From assembly GCF_001685015.1 (NCBI RefSeq), contig NZ_MAYT01000004.1, positions 1 to 64,000 on the forward strand: DNA of 64,000 bases, given 5' to 3'. Position numbers and translations under genes: made by a program. Every line of letters begins with the position of its first letter. The stretch's first letter is position 1. Origin of the DNA: Pseudobacillus wudalianchiensis (GTDB taxonomy: Bacteria > Bacillota > Bacilli > Bacillales > Domibacillaceae). The notes under the pieces are model-generated. The model made no database searches. It was not told the origin of the DNA and saw nothing but the letters and a program-made list of their open reading frames with translations. This document shows, piece after piece, positions 17,704-27,152 of the stretch.

Positions 17704-19530
17704 TCAATTATTCATTAAATAATGATAGCTGACAGCCGCAGGATCATTTTGCAAGTTATGATCTTCAAGCTTTCTATATAAAGTAGCAAGGCTAATGTTT
17801 AACTGAGCGGCAATTTGTTTTTTGGCTTTGACTGAGTAACCGTGTTTACTTAGCATCTTTTGTAGAATAGTCTTTTCATGAAGGCTAAGCATCGCTTTTA
17901 AAGAAGGGGCATCTGAAAAATGATCTTTTTGTTCCAGCATGCGCACCGGCAGACTCGGCATAGTAATTCGATTCGTTTGCTCCATGTTCACCGCATACTC
18001 CACTGCATTTTCTAATTCACGTACATTTCCAGGCCAGCGGTAATTCTGAAACAGCTCAATGACTTTTGGGTCAAATCCGTGAATTTCTTTATTTAAAGAG
18101 GCTGTGTGCTTAGATAAGAAATGATTCATTAAAATAGGAATATCAACTTGTCTCTCTCTTAGCGGCGGTAAATAGAGGGGGATGACATTCAGGCGGAAAT
18201 ATAAATCGGCGCGAAACTCTCCTTCTTGGACCATTTTCTCCAAGTTTTGGTTCGTCGCGGCAATCACTTTGATATCGATCGGGATCAAACTGCTCCCACC
18301 TACCCGCTCTACTTTTTTATGCTGTAACACATGCAAGAGCTTCACCTGCAAATGTAAAGGAAGGTCCCCGATTTCATCTAAAAAGATTGTTCCGCCATCT
18401 GCCATTTCAAATTTCCCTATTTTCCCTTCTTTATTGGCGCCTGTAAATGCTCCCTTTGCATAGCCGAACAATTCACTTTCAAGCAAGGTTTCCGGAATAG
18501 ATCCACAGTTAACAGAAATAAAAGGACCAGAGGCTCGATTGCTAGCATTGTGGATGGCCATCGCAAATACCCCTTTTCCCGTCCCGCTTTCGCCGGTGAT
18601 CAAGATATTTGAATGGCTGTTACTTACTTTCATAGCTTGTTGTTTTAAGCTTTTTATAATATTGCTTTTTCCCTTTACTTCAGTGAAAGATAAATCCAAT
18701 TCACCGGTTGTTAAAGAGTAGGCAAGTTTTCTTACGTCTGACATTTTACGAATGGAAGCGACAACTCCATAGACTTGGCTTTGATTAAAAATAGGGGTGG
18801 CTGTTACGATAAAGTGGAAGTGTTGTTTGGGTATTTCGTAGATTTCTTCTTTTTCCGAGTACCCTTTACCTGTTTTCAAAACAGATAGCATAGGAGATGC
18901 GGGTAAAATTTGCTCGAGCGGTTTTCCAATAAGCTGCTCCTTACGCGTATCCAGCAGCATTTCAATTGTGTAGTTACAATGTGTAATAATCCCTTGTTTA
19001 TCAATGGCAATAATTCCATCTTGAATGGATTCCAAAATGGTATTTAATTTATTTTTAGTTAAAAGCAATTGATTGGTCGTCTCCATTTCAGCAACTTTTC
19101 CAGTTATTAATTCTGACATGCGCCACAAGAAATTTAACATTTGCTTTTTGTTTTTAATGAGCCGATTGTGCTGTTCTTGATTGAACGCTAAAAGACCAAT
19201 GACTCCAATGGCTTTTTCCTTATATATAATAGGACAGCAAATCTCCGCCACTTCTTCTAGTTCACCCGTATTAACGAGCGGGTCGTACATTGGATCATTA
19301 CGCGCATCTTCCACTACAAAGGCCTGCTTCGTGATCAGCACCCTGCCATATACATAGCCAGCTTCTTTTTTCCCGCCCTCTTCTATCTCATTAATTCTTT
19401 TCCTGCATTCTCCCGTGCCTGCCATGACGGTCATCGTCTCATCTATTATCTCTGTTTCAACCTTTAAGGCTGCCGATATAGCATCTGCTATCTGCTGCAC
19501 CAATTCTTGTATCCCCTTTAAAAATGTCAC
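17704..19530 (-). CDS. Sigma-54-dependent transcriptional activator (GAF-PAS-AAA-Fis)
   Basis: 608-aa enhancer-binding protein that should remodel SigL (sigma-54) RNA polymerase. Order: GAF-like sensor (about 5-145), PAS (about 160-260), AAA+ domain (about 285-520) with Walker A GESGTGKG at 313-320, the sigma-contact loop GAFTGA at 360-365 and Walker B FLDEIGD, then a Fis-type helix-turn-helix (about 555-595, AAQLNISLATLYRKL). It resembles RocR/BkdR/AcoR-type regulators. It is separated from the polyamine genes upstream by a terminator, so it has its own promoter. Two sigma-54 promoters with paired palindromes in the neighbouring gene set (32.6 and 36.9 kb) are its most likely targets (inference). 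The ligand is unknown; a polyamine or a breakdown product would fit. Confidence 0.92.
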   Translation of the reverse strand: MTFLKGIQELVQQIADAISAALKVETEIIDETMTVMAGTGECRKRINEIEEGGKKEAGYVYGRVLITKQAFVVEDARNDPMYDPLVNTGELEEVAEICCPIIYKEKAIGVIGLLAFNQEQHNRLIKNKKQMLNFLWRMSELITGKVAEMETTNQLLLTKNKLNTILESIQDGIIAIDKQGIITHCNYTIEMLLDTRKEQLIGKPLEQILPASPMLSVLKTGKGYSEKEEIYEIPKQHFHFIVTATPIFNQSQVYGVVASIRKMSDVRKLAYSLTTGELDLSFTEVKGKSNIIKSLKQQAMKVSNSHSNILITGESGTGKGVFAMAIHNASNRASGPFISVNCGSIPETLLESELFGYAKGAFTGANKEGKIGKFEMADGGTIFLDEIGDLPLHLQVKLLHVLQHKKVERVGGSSLIPIDIKVIAATNQNLEKMVQEGEFRADLYFRLNVIPLYLPPLRERQVDIPILMNHFLSKHTASLNKEIHGFDPKVIELFQNYRWPGNVRELENAVEYAVNMEQTNRITMPSLPVRMLEQKDHFSDAPSLKAMLSLHEKTILQKMLSKHGYSVKAKKQIAAQLNISLATLYRKLEDHNLQNDPAAVSYHYLMNN

Positions 19531-19630
19531 ACCCTCACTCCTATCTTTTTAAATTTATATAATGACTTACTTCTATTTCCAGCTTAAAAATCCTCTTAAT
19601 ATCCAAATCTTGTATATAAGAGTCTTATGT

Positions 19631-19690
19631 AAAAAAACCCTTTATGTGAGAAAGGCTAGAAATGTTCTTTGCCCATCTGAATAAAGGGTT
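19631..19690 (-). terminator. Terminator of the polyamine gene series
   Basis: AACCCTTTAT / ATAAAGGGTT stem followed by TTTTTTT on the minus strand, about 54 nt past the nitrilase-fusion stop. Confidence 0.8.
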
Positions 19691-19743
19691 CCCTCTATGC
19701 AACTGCTTTTCTCGGCAAGCTAAAAATATAATTTAATAGAAGG

Positions 19744-21306
19744 CTACACTTGCCCTGCTCCAAGCAAGTCTAATTTTTTAATTTCTGTATCGTACAGTTC
19801 CATTCTTCTATCTTTCAGCGGTGTAACGGTACCGATATTTCGACTTCTTCTTAAGGTCTCCAAATCCACTTCTCCGACGATAATCGTTTCAATATTCGGA
19901 TTGCACTCGCCAACAATCCCGTTTCCAGGGAAAGTAAAATCACACGGTGAAAATATACCGGACTGCGCATACTGAACATCCATATGCGGAACATGTGTCA
20001 AGTTCCCAGCCGTTCCAGCAATAACAGTGTACACTTGGTTTTCGATCGCCCTTGCCTGTGAGCAATACCTGATTCTTAAGTAACCTTGCTGATCTTCTGT
20101 CGAAAACGGCGTAAAAATAATTTGAGCTCCCTTGTCGACAGCGATGCGCGCAAGTTCTGGAAACAGAATATCGTAACTAATAAGCATAGCGATTTTTCCA
20201 CAATCCGTATCAAATACATGAATATTGTTTCCCGGCTGTATTCCCCACCATTTTCGATCATCTGCCGGAATATGAATTTGACGCTGTCTATCAACCGTGC
20301 CATCTCTCCTAAAGAGATAAGCAATATTGTAGATAGAATGGTTTTCCTCTACAAAATGAGAGCCTCCAATAATATTAACGTTGTACTTAATCGCCAAATC
20401 TGTGAATGCCTGTATATATTGCTCTGTAAAGCTAGTCAGCTTTTTCACTTGCAAACTAGGAACATCTTCCCCTAAGAACGATAAAAGCTGCATCGTGAAG
20501 GTTTCTGGGAATACAACAAAGTCAGATCTGAAATTAGCACTTGCATCGATAAAATATTCACATTGGTTAGCAAAATCGGTAAATGAGTGGATTTGCTTCA
20601 TCATATATTGCACAACTGAAATCCTCACCGGAAAAGCCCTTTGGTATTGGTGCTGGGCCTTCGGTAAATAATCGACGTTATACCATTCCATCAATGTCGC
20701 ATGTTTAAGAGACGCTTGATCATCCGATAAATAATCTGAGTTTACCCGCTTTAATACGAACCCGTTCATCATTTGGAACGTTAAAACCGGATCATAAAGA
20801 TTTTGCTTCATCACTTCATCCACATATTCCCTCGCTGACAATCTATCAGCATGTTTGCTATAGTTAGGGATTCTGCCGCCTATAATGATGCTCTTTAAAT
20901 TTCTTTCTCTACAAAGCTGCTTTCTCGCCTCATACAGCCGCTGGCCTATTTTCATGCCCCGAAAGTTTGGATGAACAGCCACATCAATCCCGTAAAGGTT
21001 CAATCCCTTTGGATCATGGTTTCTTATGAATCCATTGTCTGTGATCTCATCAAAGCTATGGTCATCGTCATATTCCTCGAAATCAACAATCAAACTCGAA
21101 CATGAGCCAATAATTCTTCCGCCATATTCTACGCAAAATTGCCCTTCCGGAAAGATCTTCAAATGGCTTTCCAAGTGTTGAACTTCCCACGGTTCCATTT
21201 GTGGGAAAGCAATTTTGGACAACTCGATGATCTCGTTAAAGTCCTCTGTTCGAATATTGCGGACAATGATTTTTTTATCAAAGTTTGATGGTTTTTTTAC
21301 CGGCAT
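19744..21306 (-). CDS. GNAT acetyltransferase / carbon-nitrogen hydrolase fusion, nitrilase triad altered
   Basis: 520-aa two-domain protein. Residues about 12-185 form a GNAT acetyltransferase with the acetyl-CoA motif VAVHPNFRGMKIGQRLYEAR. Residues about 225-505 are a nitrilase-fold amidase domain. This fusion is known in Firmicutes as a GNAT/carbon-nitrogen hydrolase. The catalytic Glu is present (FPETF, Glu268). The Lys expected before IH is Gln343 (RQRQIHIP), and the Cys of the usual CYDxxFPE motif is Ser377 (ISYDILFPEL, codon AGT at 20176-20178). So the nitrilase half may be inactive or altered, while the GNAT half looks intact. It is the last gene of the polyamine series, 42 nt after a potD copy, so acetylation or deacetylation of polyamines is a fair guess. 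Confidence 0.85.
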   Translation of the reverse strand: MPVKKPSNFDKKIIVRNIRTEDFNEIIELSKIAFPQMEPWEVQHLESHLKIFPEGQFCVEYGGRIIGSCSSLIVDFEEYDDDHSFDEITDNGFIRNHDPKGLNLYGIDVAVHPNFRGMKIGQRLYEARKQLCRERNLKSIIIGGRIPNYSKHADRLSAREYVDEVMKQNLYDPVLTFQMMNGFVLKRVNSDYLSDDQASLKHATLMEWYNVDYLPKAQHQYQRAFPVRISVVQYMMKQIHSFTDFANQCEYFIDASANFRSDFVVFPETFTMQLLSFLGEDVPSLQVKKLTSFTEQYIQAFTDLAIKYNVNIIGGSHFVEENHSIYNIAYLFRRDGTVDRQRQIHIPADDRKWWGIQPGNNIHVFDTDCGKIAMLISYDILFPELARIAVDKGAQIIFTPFSTEDQQGYLRIRYCSQARAIENQVYTVIAGTAGNLTHVPHMDVQYAQSGIFSPCDFTFPGNGIVGECNPNIETIIVGEVDLETLRRSRNIGTVTPLKDRRMELYDTEIKKLDLLGAGQV

Positions 21307-21348
21307 AAAAACCGCCCTTTCCTTCTCATACCGAAATATTAGGCTAAT

Positions 21349-22413
21349 TTATTGTTTGACTTCTGCCCATACGCGATCATACACAGCCGTTGCTTCGCCT
21401 ACATCTCTTGCATAGATGCCTCTTTTCAGTTCATTGGCAGGTAAATCAATTACACTTCGCAGATCTTCAGGCAATTGTTTTAGAGCTTCTTTATTCGGAT
21501 TGCCATATGGGTAGCTCATCGTAATTTCCTTGCTGATTTCAGGGCGCAGTAAAAAATCGATAAACCTTTCGGCATTTTCTTTATGTAGTGCTCCTTTCGG
21601 AATCACTACATTCTCCTGCCATAAAAGCAAGTACTCCTTCGGCAGAACAAGCTTAATATCCGGATTTTCCTGTTGAGCGAGGATAGCCTCACCCCCGTAT
21701 AAAATCCCTGCCTTCACCTCATTATTTGCCAAAACAGTTTTCGGGCTTTCGTTATCAAACAGTTTGATGTTAGGCAGCAGCTCTTTCATTTTTTTGCCTG
21801 CTTCCTCAATTTGCTTTTCATCTTTTGTGTTTGGATCATATCCTTCCATAGCGAGCATGGCACCTAAAACAAAGCGCATATCATCAGATGCCACAATACC
21901 GTTTTTAAACTGGGGATCAAATAAATCCTTGTACCCTGTCACTTCCTTATCCACGAGTTTTTCGTTGACTGCGATAATGCCTGTCCCCCACATAAAGGGA
22001 ATAGAGTAGTCATTGTTCGGATCAACGTACAATCCCATAAAATCCTGATCAATGTTCTTCAAGTGAGGAATATTGCCTTTATTGATCTTTTCCAGCATTC
22101 CCTGCTTCTCCATAATTTCTAGATAATACAAGGTAGGGAACACAACGTCATAACCTGATTGGCCAGCGCTTAATTTTGCATACATCTCCTCATTAGATGC
22201 GTACGTATCATAGTTCACTTTTATTCCTGTCTCTTCTTCGAATTTTTTGATGACTTGATCCGGAATATACTGAGACCAGTTAAATATATTTACCGCTTTT
22301 TCATCTTCTTTTGACTTAGTCTCCTGGTTGCAACCGCCTAGAATGAATACAGCTGCTAATATAACTGAACTAACACTTAACAAATATATTCTCTTCCACG
22401 TGCCGCTTTTCAT
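21349..22413 (-). CDS. Second spermidine/putrescine-binding lipoprotein (PotD-like)
   Basis: 354-aa ABC substrate-binding protein. The N-terminal lipoprotein signal has lipobox LGGC (about residue 28), so it is anchored outside the membrane. The PotD/PotF start VNIFNWSQYIPDQVIKKFEE and the end YDRVWAEVKQ are typical. It is clearly a paralogue of the protein at 24204-25259, sharing long stretches (EETGIKVNY, LDPQFKN/FDPQFKN, RDVGEAT/KDVGEAT). No second permease accompanies it, so it probably feeds the same PotABC transporter with another polyamine. Gene order PotD-amidohydrolase-PotD suggests duplication with insertion. Confidence 0.92.
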   Translation of the reverse strand: MKSGTWKRIYLLSVSSVILAAVFILGGCNQETKSKEDEKAVNIFNWSQYIPDQVIKKFEEETGIKVNYDTYASNEEMYAKLSAGQSGYDVVFPTLYYLEIMEKQGMLEKINKGNIPHLKNIDQDFMGLYVDPNNDYSIPFMWGTGIIAVNEKLVDKEVTGYKDLFDPQFKNGIVASDDMRFVLGAMLAMEGYDPNTKDEKQIEEAGKKMKELLPNIKLFDNESPKTVLANNEVKAGILYGGEAILAQQENPDIKLVLPKEYLLLWQENVVIPKGALHKENAERFIDFLLRPEISKEITMSYPYGNPNKEALKQLPEDLRSVIDLPANELKRGIYARDVGEATAVYDRVWAEVKQ

Positions 22414-22455
22414 TTTCCCTCATCCTCCCGACGAGCTGCTGAATGATAGAAGCTT

Positions 22456-24090
22456 TTATTTAACAGCTAATTTTTCAGACTGTGCATGTTCATAAACAAC
22501 CATTCCATCCATGATCGTTAACTTTACCTTTGCCTGTAAAATGTCTTTCGCAGGCAACGCAAACAGATTGCGATCTAAGACAGTAAGATCAGCCAACTTC
22601 CCTTTTTCCAGCGTGCCGAGTTCATCCTCTGCAAAAACACCGTAAGCAGAACCTAAAGTATAAAATCTTAACGCATCCGCCAACTTAATTTTCTCGTTGG
22701 GATTCCATCCGCCTTTTGGTTCATCGTTTATGTTTTCTCTCGTAACTGCCCGGTAAATACCAAGAAGCGGATTTATTTCAACGATTGGATAATCACTTCC
22801 GAACGCAAGGTGTGCTTGGGAATCTTGTAAACTTTTAATCGACCACGTCCGCCTGGAGCGCTCTTTCCCAAGACGGGATAAATAGACGTTGCTCGCAAAC
22901 TCTTCTGTATTCATATGCTCGGGCTGCATAGATGCAATCACACCTAATCTAGAAAAGCGAGGAATATCGTCAGGGTCAATTACTTCAATATGCTCAATGG
23001 TATGCCTGGCATCCCGTCTGCCGTTAGCTTCCATTGCTTCTTCATAGGCGTCAAGCCCCAATTGGACAGCCCCATCACCACAGGCATGCAGCCGGACCCG
23101 GAACCCTTCTCGATCGGCTTCAGCAACCCATTTCTTAATCGTCTCTGGAGGCAGAAAAGGCTCGCCGGCAGTTGGGAGGTCGGTATAATCCTCCAGCATA
23201 AGGGCTGTATAAGTTGCCGGCACTCCATCTAAAAATTGCTTTAAACCAGAGAACTTTAATTTTTTAGAATTAAATGCCCGCCGTACTCGTTTGGCATAGT
23301 CTAAATTTCCGTTTAACACCGTTAAAAAGTTAATTCTTGTAGTTAACTTCCCCTCTTCTTCAAACTGTTTGTATAAATGAATATCACCTAATTCATATCC
23401 TGTAAGCGGCAGCATATCACTGACACTTGTAATCCCGAACTTAGCCGCTTTATTTAAAAACTGCTCGAGCAGCTGCTCTTCCTTTTCCTTAGGTAATCGA
23501 AAGGCCTCCTGAGCTAAACTAATCGCTGTTTCGTAGAGAATTCCGATCGGTTCCCCTGACTCATCTTTGAATATCTTCCCAAAGGCCGGTTCCGGGGTCT
23601 GTTTATCGATGCCGAGTACTTCCATTGCCTTCGTATTCAACCAGATGCCGTGACCTTCTTCATTGACTAAAAGAACAGGCCTGTCTGGAATTAATTCATC
23701 AAGAGTTTGGCGGCTAGGCAATGTATGCTGATCCCAGTGTACGTGATACCATCTAAATCCAAATATCCAGGGATCATCTGGCCGCTGATCGGCAAACTCT
23801 TTTACCATAGCGGCTGCTTCCTGCTCTGACTTGGCATCAATGAGTGACACGCTATCTGCATATAAACTCCCTAAAAATAAATGAAGATGAAAATCATGAA
23901 ATCCGGGCAGGATGAGCTCATCATTAAAGCTATATACTTTCGTTTGAGTGCCGATATAGGTCTTGCTCTTTTCTTCTGTACAGATATCGCTAATTCTATT
24001 GTTCTGGATAATGACTGCTCCTGAGACAGGCTCGTCAGTTAAACCTGTAAAAATAGCGTTTCCCTTTAAAATAATGTCTGCTTTAGCCAA
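22456..24090 (-). CDS. YtcJ-type metal-dependent amidohydrolase
   Basis: 544-aa amidohydrolase of the YtcJ subgroup. The N-terminal beta-sandwich is followed by the metal-site motif FHDFHLHLF (HxH), a C-terminal RLHACGDGA segment, TIEHIEVID and the SDYPIVEINPL motif. It lacks a signal peptide and is cytoplasmic. The start is TTG with GGGGGA upstream. The family hydrolyses amide or cyclic amide bonds, and many members have no known substrate. Lying between two PotD genes, it may cleave an N-acyl or N-carbamoyl amine brought in by the transporter; this is inferred from position only. A second YtcJ-type protein is encoded at 46655-48310. Confidence 0.85.
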   Translation of the reverse strand: MAKADIILKGNAIFTGLTDEPVSGAVIIQNNRISDICTEEKSKTYIGTQTKVYSFNDELILPGFHDFHLHLFLGSLYADSVSLIDAKSEQEAAAMVKEFADQRPDDPWIFGFRWYHVHWDQHTLPSRQTLDELIPDRPVLLVNEEGHGIWLNTKAMEVLGIDKQTPEPAFGKIFKDESGEPIGILYETAISLAQEAFRLPKEKEEQLLEQFLNKAAKFGITSVSDMLPLTGYELGDIHLYKQFEEEGKLTTRINFLTVLNGNLDYAKRVRRAFNSKKLKFSGLKQFLDGVPATYTALMLEDYTDLPTAGEPFLPPETIKKWVAEADREGFRVRLHACGDGAVQLGLDAYEEAMEANGRRDARHTIEHIEVIDPDDIPRFSRLGVIASMQPEHMNTEEFASNVYLSRLGKERSRRTWSIKSLQDSQAHLAFGSDYPIVEINPLLGIYRAVTRENINDEPKGGWNPNEKIKLADALRFYTLGSAYGVFAEDELGTLEKGKLADLTVLDRNLFALPAKDILQAKVKLTIMDGMVVYEHAQSEKLAVK

Positions 24091-24203
24091 TGGACCCGTT
24101 CCCCCGATCTTTTCTAAATTAGATGCAATAGGCGCTTTTACTATATAAATTGTTTATAAGACATTCAGTCGGCTGTCCTATTACACACCATTCCATTTAG
24201 TTA

Positions 24204-25259
24204 CTATTGCTTTAGCTCCGCCCAAATCCTATCATAGATAACCGTTGCTTCTCCTACGTCCTTCATGTGTGTGCCTCTTTTAGCTTCTTCTTCCGGAATA
24301 TCAATTTCTTTTCGAATATCTTCAGGCAAAAGCTTTACGGCCTCTGTATTTGGATTCGCGTACGGGTAATCCATCACAATTTCTTTACTAACTTCCGGAC
24401 GGAGAATATAATCGATGAACTTCAAAGCATTTTCTTTATGCTTCGCTCCTTTTGGAATAACAAAGTTGTCTTGCCACAAACTGAGGAATTCCTTTGGATA
24501 AATTTTCTCTATCGCCTTATTTTCCCGTATAGCCAGACTTGCCTCAGCCCCGTAGACAATTCCGCCTTTCACTTCTCCGCTCGCCAGCAACGCTTTCGCA
24601 TTATCGCTGTCAAATACTTTAATGTTCGGCTTTAATTTCTTTAGCCATTTGCCTGCTTCTTCTATTTCTTTTTCATTTGTACTGTTTGGGGAGTAGCCTA
24701 AAACCGCCAAAGCCGATCCGATAACTGTACGGGGATCATCCAGAATAACAAGACTGTTTTTAAATTGTGGATCAAGTAAATCTTTAATAGAAGTAACCTT
24801 TTTGTCTACCAAATCTGTATTCATCACGATCAGTTCCTCTCCCCATAAATATGGAACTGAATACTTATCTTCTGGGTCTGCATCTTTTCCTAAAAACTCT
24901 TCCCCGATATTTTTAACATTAGGTATTTTCCCTTGGTCAATTTCTTCCACAAGCCCTTCCTTTATCAGTACATCAACATAGTAAAGTGAGGCAACGGCAA
25001 GATCATATTGTCCTTGTCCCGTATTTAACTTGGCAAACATTTCTTCATTCGAAGAGTAGGTCCCATAGTTTACTTTGATGCCCGTTTCTTGTTCAAAATC
25101 CTTAATTACTTTTTTTGGCAAGTATTCTGCCCAATTAAAGACGTTAAGCACTTTTTCGTCCGAGCTATCCGTAGTTGCCTCACTTCCACAGCCGCTCATA
25201 ATGAAGGAAGCAAGTATTAGCAGTACAAGTATTAAACGAAAACCCTTTCTCGCTTTCAC
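24204..25259 (-). CDS. potD: Spermidine/putrescine ABC transporter binding lipoprotein
   Basis: 351-aa lipoprotein (lipobox MSGC at about residue 24) with the PotD fold start VLNVFNWAEYLPKKVIKDFE and the shared C-terminal YDRIWAELKQ. It captures polyamines outside the membrane for PotB-PotC-PotA. Its gene directly follows potC (50 nt), the standard order potA-potB-potC-potD except for one inserted gene between potA and potB. A paralogue lies two genes downstream. Confidence 0.94.
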   Translation of the reverse strand: MKARKGFRLILVLLILASFIMSGCGSEATTDSSDEKVLNVFNWAEYLPKKVIKDFEQETGIKVNYGTYSSNEEMFAKLNTGQGQYDLAVASLYYVDVLIKEGLVEEIDQGKIPNVKNIGEEFLGKDADPEDKYSVPYLWGEELIVMNTDLVDKKVTSIKDLLDPQFKNSLVILDDPRTVIGSALAVLGYSPNSTNEKEIEEAGKWLKKLKPNIKVFDSDNAKALLASGEVKGGIVYGAEASLAIRENKAIEKIYPKEFLSLWQDNFVIPKGAKHKENALKFIDYILRPEVSKEIVMDYPYANPNTEAVKLLPEDIRKEIDIPEEEAKRGTHMKDVGEATVIYDRIWAELKQ

Positions 25260-25309
25260 AACTCATCCCCCATTTCACTTGTTTTCATGACAGCTGCCTA
25301 GTTCTGGTT

Positions 25310-26086
25310 TTATCTCTTTCTCGTTTGCAGCTTTTGGGCGAAAACCACGAATGTAAGTGTGACAATAAGCATTAATGTAGATAAAGCATTGATTTCTGGA
25401 GTCACCCCGTGCCGGACCATCGAGAAAATTTGGAGTGGCAGTGTAGTGCTATCAGGGCCAGCAACAAAAAAGCTGACAATCACATCATCAATTGAGATAG
25501 TGAACGCCAGCATAGCACTTGCCGCAATCGCTGGACCTAAAAGAGGAAAAGTAATTAAGCGAAATGTTTGCCACTCGTTTGCTCCTAAATCTTTAGATGC
25601 CTCTTCAATTGACTGGTCAAATCCTTTTAGTCTAGCGTTGATGACCACTACGACAAACGGTATGGAGAAGGTAATATGCGCTATAAGCAGAGTGCCCATT
25701 CCTAACGGGACTTTTATCATTGAAAAAAACGCCAATAAGGCAATCCCCATCACAATTTCAGACATAACAAGCGGAACATAGAGCATCGCATCTATCATTC
25801 CTTTTCCTCTAAAACGATATCGGTACATCCCTACGGCTACCAAAGTTCCCAGCATCGTGGAAATGACTGTGGAAAAGAAGCCGACTGTCAGGCTAATCTT
25901 TGCAGCTTCCAAAATGCTAGTATTGGTCCATAGCTTTGCATACCATGCAAACGTAAACCCCTTCCAAACAGCGTTTAGTTTTGAATCATTAAATGAGTAA
26001 GCCACTAATATAGCAATAGGGACATACAGGAAGGAGTATATAAACACGGCATAAGCGACAGAAGGCAAACGGGTAAGTCTACTCAT
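25310..26086 (-). CDS. potC: Spermidine/putrescine ABC transporter permease PotC
   Basis: 258-aa inner-membrane permease with six membrane segments and the EAA loop (IEEASKDLGANEWQTFRLI). It pairs with PotB to form the channel. I start at the ATG at 26086, one base past the potB stop and 10 nt after GGAG; an in-frame ATG seven codons earlier would overlap potB by 20 nt. Translational coupling with potB is likely. Confidence 0.94.
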   Translation of the reverse strand: MSRLTRLPSVAYAVFIYSFLYVPIAILVAYSFNDSKLNAVWKGFTFAWYAKLWTNTSILEAAKISLTVGFFSTVISTMLGTLVAVGMYRYRFRGKGMIDAMLYVPLVMSEIVMGIALLAFFSMIKVPLGMGTLLIAHITFSIPFVVVVINARLKGFDQSIEEASKDLGANEWQTFRLITFPLLGPAIAASAMLAFTISIDDVIVSFFVAGPDSTTLPLQIFSMVRHGVTPEINALSTLMLIVTLTFVVFAQKLQTRKR

Positions 26087-26087
26087 A

Positions 26088-27011
26088 TTACAACAACTCC
26101 GTATCATCAGTTTTTCCGCCAGATACCTTTAGATAGAAGAGAATCATCATTAAAGTAAGAACCATTAAAATGATGGAAGCCGCCGAACCAAATGGCCAAT
26201 CTCTGGCAGTCAAAAATTGATTTTTAATTAAATTGCCGATGATCATTGTCTTGGCTCCACCCATTAAGTCGGAGATGAAGAAAAGTCCCAATGTTGGTAT
26301 AAACACAAGTAAAGAGGCAGCAACGACTCCTGGAAATGTAAGCGGCAAGGTAACGTTTAAAAAGGTTTGCCACGGTCTTCCTCCTAGGTCGCTAGAAGCT
26401 TCCAAAAAAGTCCGATCTAGCTTTTCAATGGAAGCGTATAGAGGTAAAACAGCAAACGGGAACAGTGTGTACACAAAGCCAATCAAGGTCGCTCCACTGT
26501 TATAGAGCAAAGTGAGCGGCTCAGCAATTAAACCAATCTTCAATAGAATAGTATTGATGACCCCTTCTGTTCTCAATAAAACAATCCATGCGTACGTGCG
26601 AATTAAGGAGTTCGTCCAAAACGGAACAATGACAAGCAATAGCAGCAGTGTCCGATACTTAGCAGGTGATTGAGCGATAATATAAGCAAAGGGATATCCG
26701 AAAACGACACAAATTAACGTAGTCGCCGCTGCCATAGCGATAGACACAACAATAATCCGGAGATATAGAGGCTCAAAAAAACGGGCATAGTTCTCGAGCG
26801 TAAACGTATATTCAATACCACCATATGTCCCTCGGGACATGACACTGACGACGAGTATAAAGAAAAGCGGGATAAATAAAAATAGTAGCAGCCAGATCGT
26901 GACAGGAGAAATGGTCCAGATGGCAGCAAGGTTTATTTTTTTTTTCGAATGTTTTATTTTGGGCTTGATAGGAATATCAGTGGCAAGAGTTGCATTTTCT
27001 TTTTTCAACAT
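26088..27011 (-). CDS. potB: Spermidine/putrescine ABC transporter permease PotB
   Basis: 307-aa permease with a charged N-terminal tail (many Lys) followed by six membrane segments. The EAA loop is LEASSDLGGRPWQTFLNVTL, and the NSLIRTYAW segment is typical of PotB. It couples to PotC (adjacent, stop and start one base apart). The usual partner ATPase gene potA lies one gene upstream, separated by a dehydrogenase gene and an inverted repeat in the 142-nt gap. Confidence 0.94.
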   Translation of the reverse strand: MLKKENATLATDIPIKPKIKHSKKKINLAAIWTISPVTIWLLLFLFIPLFFILVVSVMSRGTYGGIEYTFTLENYARFFEPLYLRIIVVSIAMAAATTLICVVFGYPFAYIIAQSPAKYRTLLLLLVIVPFWTNSLIRTYAWIVLLRTEGVINTILLKIGLIAEPLTLLYNSGATLIGFVYTLFPFAVLPLYASIEKLDRTFLEASSDLGGRPWQTFLNVTLPLTFPGVVAASLLVFIPTLGLFFISDLMGGAKTMIIGNLIKNQFLTARDWPFGSAASIILMVLTLMMILFYLKVSGGKTDDTELL

Positions 27012-27043
27012 TTCTCACCTGCTTTTTCATAGGTTTAACAAGA

Positions 27044-27084
27044 GGCTGCCCTCTGCAGATATCCATTCTGCTTTCGAGACAGCC
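27044..27084 (-). repeat. Imperfect inverted repeat between the dehydrogenase gene and potB
   Basis: GGCTGTCTC and GAGGGCAGCC form an imperfect outer stem, with GCAGA / TCTGC as an inner stem. There is no T run after it, so it looks like an mRNA hairpin for processing or stability within the operon, not a terminator. Only the sequence supports it. Confidence 0.4.
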
Positions 27085-27152
27085 CTTGCCGTTTTAAAAG
27101 ATTTTATATACCAGGTAAAATAACTAAATATTCAGTCATTTAAAAGTAAACT

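Noticed and set aside
20086-20671. Plus-strand frames of 129 and 96 codons
   Set aside because: They lie antisense to the nitrilase domain, with no ribosome site.
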